From Pseudomonadota bacterium (GTDB lineage: Bacteria > Pseudomonadota > Alphaproteobacteria > Rhizobiales > Pleomorphomonadaceae): 59,315 bases of DNA. The stretch is from NCBI GenBank assembly GCA_018262575.1, contig JAGSYU010000015.1:1-59315 (forward strand), in the 5' to 3' direction. Positions 56,519 through 59,315 of the stretch are shown piece after piece. The notes under the pieces are model-generated. The model was not told the origin of the DNA and did not search any database. It was given only the letters and a program-made list of their open reading frames with translations. How positions within the stretch are numbered: the stretch's first letter is position 1; every line of letters begins with the position of its first letter. A program made the position numbers and the translations under genes.

Positions 56519-59085
56519 GCGGCGGGTCGCCGGGTTGGTCGGTCGCCGTCCGGCTCGCTGCCCGCGAGGCACGCGGCGGACTCTCGGGTTTCCGCATTTT
56601 CATAGCGGCCATTGCGCTCGGCGTCGCCGCGATCGCCGCCGTCGGTTCGACCAGCCGGGCGATCACCGAGGGGATCGCCTTGCAGGGCCGGGAAATCCTC
56701 GGTGGCGATATCGCGGTTCGATTCGGTGGCGAGGTGCCACCGGCGGACGTGCTCGCAGCGCTCGCCACCCGTGGACGGCTGTCGGCGGTGACGCTGGTCA
56801 ATTCGATGGCCCGGCGGGTCGATGGCGAGGGCCAGGCGCTCGTCCGCATCAAGGCAGTGGACGACACCTACCCATTGACCGGCGTGTTTCGCCTTGAAGG
56901 CGGGGTTAGCCTCGCCGATGCCCTCGCACCAGCGGCGGATGGAACGATCGGCGTCGTCGTCGAGCCGATCCTCGCCGACCGCCTCGACGTGACGGTCGGT
57001 GATCGCATCGCCATCGGCCGGGCGACCGCTGAAGTGCGCGGGCTGATCGAAAGCGAGCCCGACCAGGTCGGTACCGGGGTCGCCTATGGACCGCGCGTCA
57101 TGATGAGCCGGGCCGCACTGGCGGCGACCGATATCGTCCAACCCGGCAGTCTGGTCGCCAACACCGTCCGCCTCGCGCTGCCCGACGGGACGAGCGATGC
57201 TGCCGTCGCCGCCGTTACAGCCGAGATCAAGGCCGCCCAGTCCGACAGCGGGCGCCTGGTTTCCAGCCGGCTCGATGCGGCGCCGGGCCTTGAACGCAAT
57301 GTCAACCGCTTCTCGCAGTTTCTGACGCTGGTTGGCCTCACCGCACTGATCGTCGGTGGTGTGGGCGTTACCAATGCCGTCAAGGCGTTCATCGACCGCA
57401 AGCGCGACACCATCGCCACGTTGAAGGCGGTGGGCGCGCCGGGTGGTTTCATCGTGACCGTCTACCTGATCGAGATCGGCGTCCTCGCTGGCATCGGCGT
57501 GGTGCTCGGCCTTGCCCTCGGCCTGCTGCCGCCGTTCTTTGCCGGCGGCATGATCGCCGCAGCCCTCGACCTGTCGATCGAGATCGGCGTCTACCCGGGC
57601 GAGCTGTTGCTGGCCGCCGCCTACGGCTTCCTCACCGCCTTCGCCTTCGCCATCTGGGCGCTTGGCCGGGCGCATGACGTGCCGGTGAGCGCGCTGTTCC
57701 GCGACAAGGTGGCGCCGGAGCGGCGCCTGCCGCGCCGCGCCTATGTCGTGGCGACGGCAATCGCCGTCCTGCTGCTCGCCGCGCTTGCCGTCGCCACCGC
57801 CGCTGACCGCTTCGTGGCGGTGATCTTCATCCTGTCGATGGCGGCGATCTTCGTCGTCCTGACGGGGGTGGCCGGCGTGATTCGCCGTGTCGCCGGCCGC
57901 GTGCCGGCGGTCGGTTCGGCCGAGTTCCGCCTGGCATTGCGCAACATCCACCGGCGCGGCGGCCTGACGCTGTCGGTGGTGCTTTCCCTCGGCCTTGGCC
58001 TGACACTGATGGTGGCGCTGGCGCTGATCGACACCGGGCTCAGGCGCCAACTCACCTCGACGCTGCCGGAGAGGGCGCCGACCTTCTTTGTGCTCGACAT
58101 CCGCTCGAGCGAACTCGAGGCCTTTTCCGCCCTCGTGGAGGCGACGGCGCCCGGGACCGCTCTGCAGACCGTCCCGATGCTGCGCGGACGCATCACCGCG
58201 CTGAAGGGGACGCCGGTCGACAAGATCGATGCTCCCGAGGGTGCCCGCTGGGCGCTGTCGGGTGACCGCGGCATCACGCTGTCAGCGCAGCCGCCGGCCA
58301 ACTCGACGCTCGCCTCCGGCGCCTGGTGGCCGAAAGACTATGCCGGCGAGCCGCTGGTTTCCTTCGAGGACGAACTGGCGAGAGAGTTTGGCCTGTCGAT
58401 CGGCGACACGGTCACCGTCAGCGTGCTGGGCCGCGAGATCACCGCCCGCATCGCCAACACGCGCAAGGTCGAGTGGCAGTCGCTGTCCATCAACTTCGTC
58501 ATGGTGTTTTCGCCGAACACCTTCGCCGGTGCGCCCTATTCGGTGTTGTCGACGGCAGCCCTGCCGGCCGGCGACGACCCTGCTGCCGACCGGCAGAACG
58601 AGAAGCGGCTGATGAAAGCGGTGGTCGCCGCCTTCCCGACGGCGACCATGGTCCGCGTGAAGGACATGCTCGCCACCGTCAATGATCTGGTCGGTTCGCT
58701 GACGGTGGCGATCCGCGCCGCCGCGTCCATCGCGCTGGCCGCCTCGGTGCTGGTGCTGGCCGGTGCGCTCGCCTCGGGTCATCGCCAGCGCGTCTACGAC
58801 GCCGTTCTGCTCAAGACGTTCGGGGCGACGCGGGCCCGTGTTCTTTTTGCTTTCGCGCTGGAATACGCCGCGCTCGGCCTTCTCACCGCCGTCTTCGCGC
58901 TGCTTGCCGGCTCGGCGGCCGCCTGGGGCGTTCTCTCCGGCGTCATGGACGTGCCGCTTGATGTCAATCCATGGGTCGCACTCGGCGCGGTGGCCGTGGC
59001 GCTTGTGCTGACCATCGGTCTCGGCCTGCTCGGGACCTTCCGGGCCTTGTCGGCCAAGGCGGCGCCCGTGCTGCGGAATCTTTAA
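56515..59085 (+). CDS. ybbP: ABC transporter permease (YbbP-like, FtsX superfamily)
   Basis: An 856-residue membrane protein with ten predicted helices arranged as two FtsX domains separated by periplasmic MacB-like domains: helix near 25-45, FtsX helices about 265-420, helices about 415-475, second periplasmic region about 510-720, final helices about 735-850. It begins GTG 56515, overlapping the ATPase stop. With YbbA it probably extrudes or extracts an envelope lipid or hydrophobic substrate; the tesA linkage hints at acyl or lysophospholipid chemistry. Confidence 0.92.
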   Translation: MSGGSPGWSVAVRLAAREARGGLSGFRIFIAAIALGVAAIAAVGSTSRAITEGIALQGREILGGDIAVRFGGEVPPADVLAALATRGRLSAVTLVNSMARRVDGEGQALVRIKAVDDTYPLTGVFRLEGGVSLADALAPAADGTIGVVVEPILADRLDVTVGDRIAIGRATAEVRGLIESEPDQVGTGVAYGPRVMMSRAALAATDIVQPGSLVANTVRLALPDGTSDAAVAAVTAEIKAAQSDSGRLVSSRLDAAPGLERNVNRFSQFLTLVGLTALIVGGVGVTNAVKAFIDRKRDTIATLKAVGAPGGFIVTVYLIEIGVLAGIGVVLGLALGLLPPFFAGGMIAAALDLSIEIGVYPGELLLAAAYGFLTAFAFAIWALGRAHDVPVSALFRDKVAPERRLPRRAYVVATAIAVLLLAALAVATAADRFVAVIFILSMAAIFVVLTGVAGVIRRVAGRVPAVGSAEFRLALRNIHRRGGLTLSVVLSLGLGLTLMVALALIDTGLRRQLTSTLPERAPTFFVLDIRSSELEAFSALVEATAPGTALQTVPMLRGRITALKGTPVDKIDAPEGARWALSGDRGITLSAQPPANSTLASGAWWPKDYAGEPLVSFEDELAREFGLSIGDTVTVSVLGREITARIANTRKVEWQSLSINFVMVFSPNTFAGAPYSVLSTAALPAGDDPAADRQNEKRLMKAVVAAFPTATMVRVKDMLATVNDLVGSLTVAIRAAASIALAASVLVLAGALASGHRQRVYDAVLLKTFGATRARVLFAFALEYAALGLLTAVFALLAGSAAAWGVLSGVMDVPLDVNPWVALGAVAVALVLTIGLGLLGTFRALSAKAAPVLRNL

Positions 59086-59122
59086 ATCTTCGTCATGTTG
59101 GGCGAGGTGCTCTGCCGAGGTC

Positions 59123-59151
59123 TTGAGGTTTTATCGCCCCGCGCCCATATT
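59123..59151 (+). promoter_or_regulatory. Candidate promoter of the Bax-inhibitor-1 family gene
   Basis: TTGAGG (59123-59128) and CATATT (59146-59151) with 17-base spacing resemble a sigma-70 promoter. It lies about 70 bases upstream of the start codon, leaving room for a leader RNA. Confidence 0.4.
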
Positions 59152-59160
59152 GTCTCTTCG

Positions 59161-59221
59161 AGCGGGGGGAGGCTCGTCTTCCCCGCCACTTTGTATTTCC
59201 TAGAGAAGGAACGAGGCCCCA
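59161..59221 (+). ncRNA. Candidate structured leader (ybhL-leader position)
   Basis: GCGGGG (59162-59167) can pair with CCCCGC (59181-59186). The loop between them, GGCTCGT, is nearly complementary to ACGAGGCC next to the start codon (59211-59218), with one bulge, which would allow a structure that hides the start region. A putative alphaproteobacterial leader RNA upstream of ybhL-type (BI-1 family) genes has been described, and this gene is of that type. Agreement with that model is not checked here. Confidence 0.4.
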
Positions 59222-59315
59222 ATGGCATTCCCTGAACGCAACATCCCCTCGGGCTACGGTTCCCGGGCCTATTCCGCGGAGATCGATCAGGGTCTCCGCA
59301 GCTACATGCTGTCGG
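59222..59315 (+). CDS. Bax inhibitor-1 / YccA-YbhL family membrane protein (partial)
   Basis: Only the first 31 codons are present: MAFPERNIPSGYGSRAYSAE followed by IDQGLRSYMLS. This cytosolic head with the DQGLRxYM motif is characteristic of the alphaproteobacterial BI-1 family, whose seven-helix body would follow. The gene runs off the right edge. A purine-rich ribosome site AGAAGGA lies upstream. Confidence 0.8.
   Translation, partial: MAFPERNIPSGYGSRAYSAEIDQGLRSYMLS

Overview
The window is high-GC DNA from an alphaproteobacterium, most likely a member of the Hyphomicrobiales (Rhizobiales). The evidence is the gene content: a hemC-hemD-mitofilin-hemY block divergent from tsaD-gpsA, membrane-bound ferritin MbfA, the rsmB/heparinase-like/purH series, the very large NAD-glutamate dehydrogenase, and DUF1674 and DUF2794 proteins. 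I cannot fix the genus. I saw no rRNA, tRNA, CRISPR array, insertion sequence or prophage.

Layout. 1-6037: haem synthesis genes (hemY partial; a hemD fused to a Mic60/mitofilin-like protein; hemC) on the minus strand, divergent from tsaD-gpsA. 6295-7506: a ferredoxin-reductase-type flavoprotein. 7832-18625: an accessory sugar-catabolism locus with an aldolase-like protein and PfkB kinase (+), an FGGY kinase (-), a ribose-type ABC transporter (+), and a GH36 alpha-galactosidase with a YihS-like sugar isomerase (-). 18836-22129 (-): an orphan ZnuA behind a Zur-like palindrome, TusA, a 56-residue membrane protein missing from simple ORF lists, a Sco copper chaperone, DsbB, and a DUF1674 protein. 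22218-28251 (+): htpX-rsmB, a heparinase-like gene and purH, ended by a strong terminator. 28353-32276 (+): PepSY protein, cytochrome b561, a two-component system and the iron exporter MbfA, all tightly packed. 32306-35755 (-): acetyl-CoA synthetase, then a METTL20-like methyltransferase, EVE and YciI proteins.

36024-41994 holds a small secreted protein, a peptide-deformylase-like protein that has lost its metal ligands, a GlpR-type repressor, and opgG-opgH for osmoregulated periplasmic glucan. 42267-53403 holds pyruvate carboxylase, an inositol-phosphatase-family protein, a YihY-type membrane protein, a very acidic small protein, NAD-glutamate dehydrogenase and a DUF2794 protein. 53410-59085 holds an aldo/keto reductase, a DinB-family protein, and the tesA / ybbA-ybbP divergent set. 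The window ends in the first codons of a Bax-inhibitor-1 family gene with a possible structured leader.

Most of this is core metabolism. The parts that deserve a second look are the HemD-Mic60 fusion with its internal start, the sugar locus with an isomerase-kinase-aldolase logic but no known substrate, the PepSY/b561/two-component/MbfA module with a Cys-Cys-His sensor loop, the Sco-small protein-TusA set, the degenerate deformylase, and several unassigned palindromes and stem-loops.
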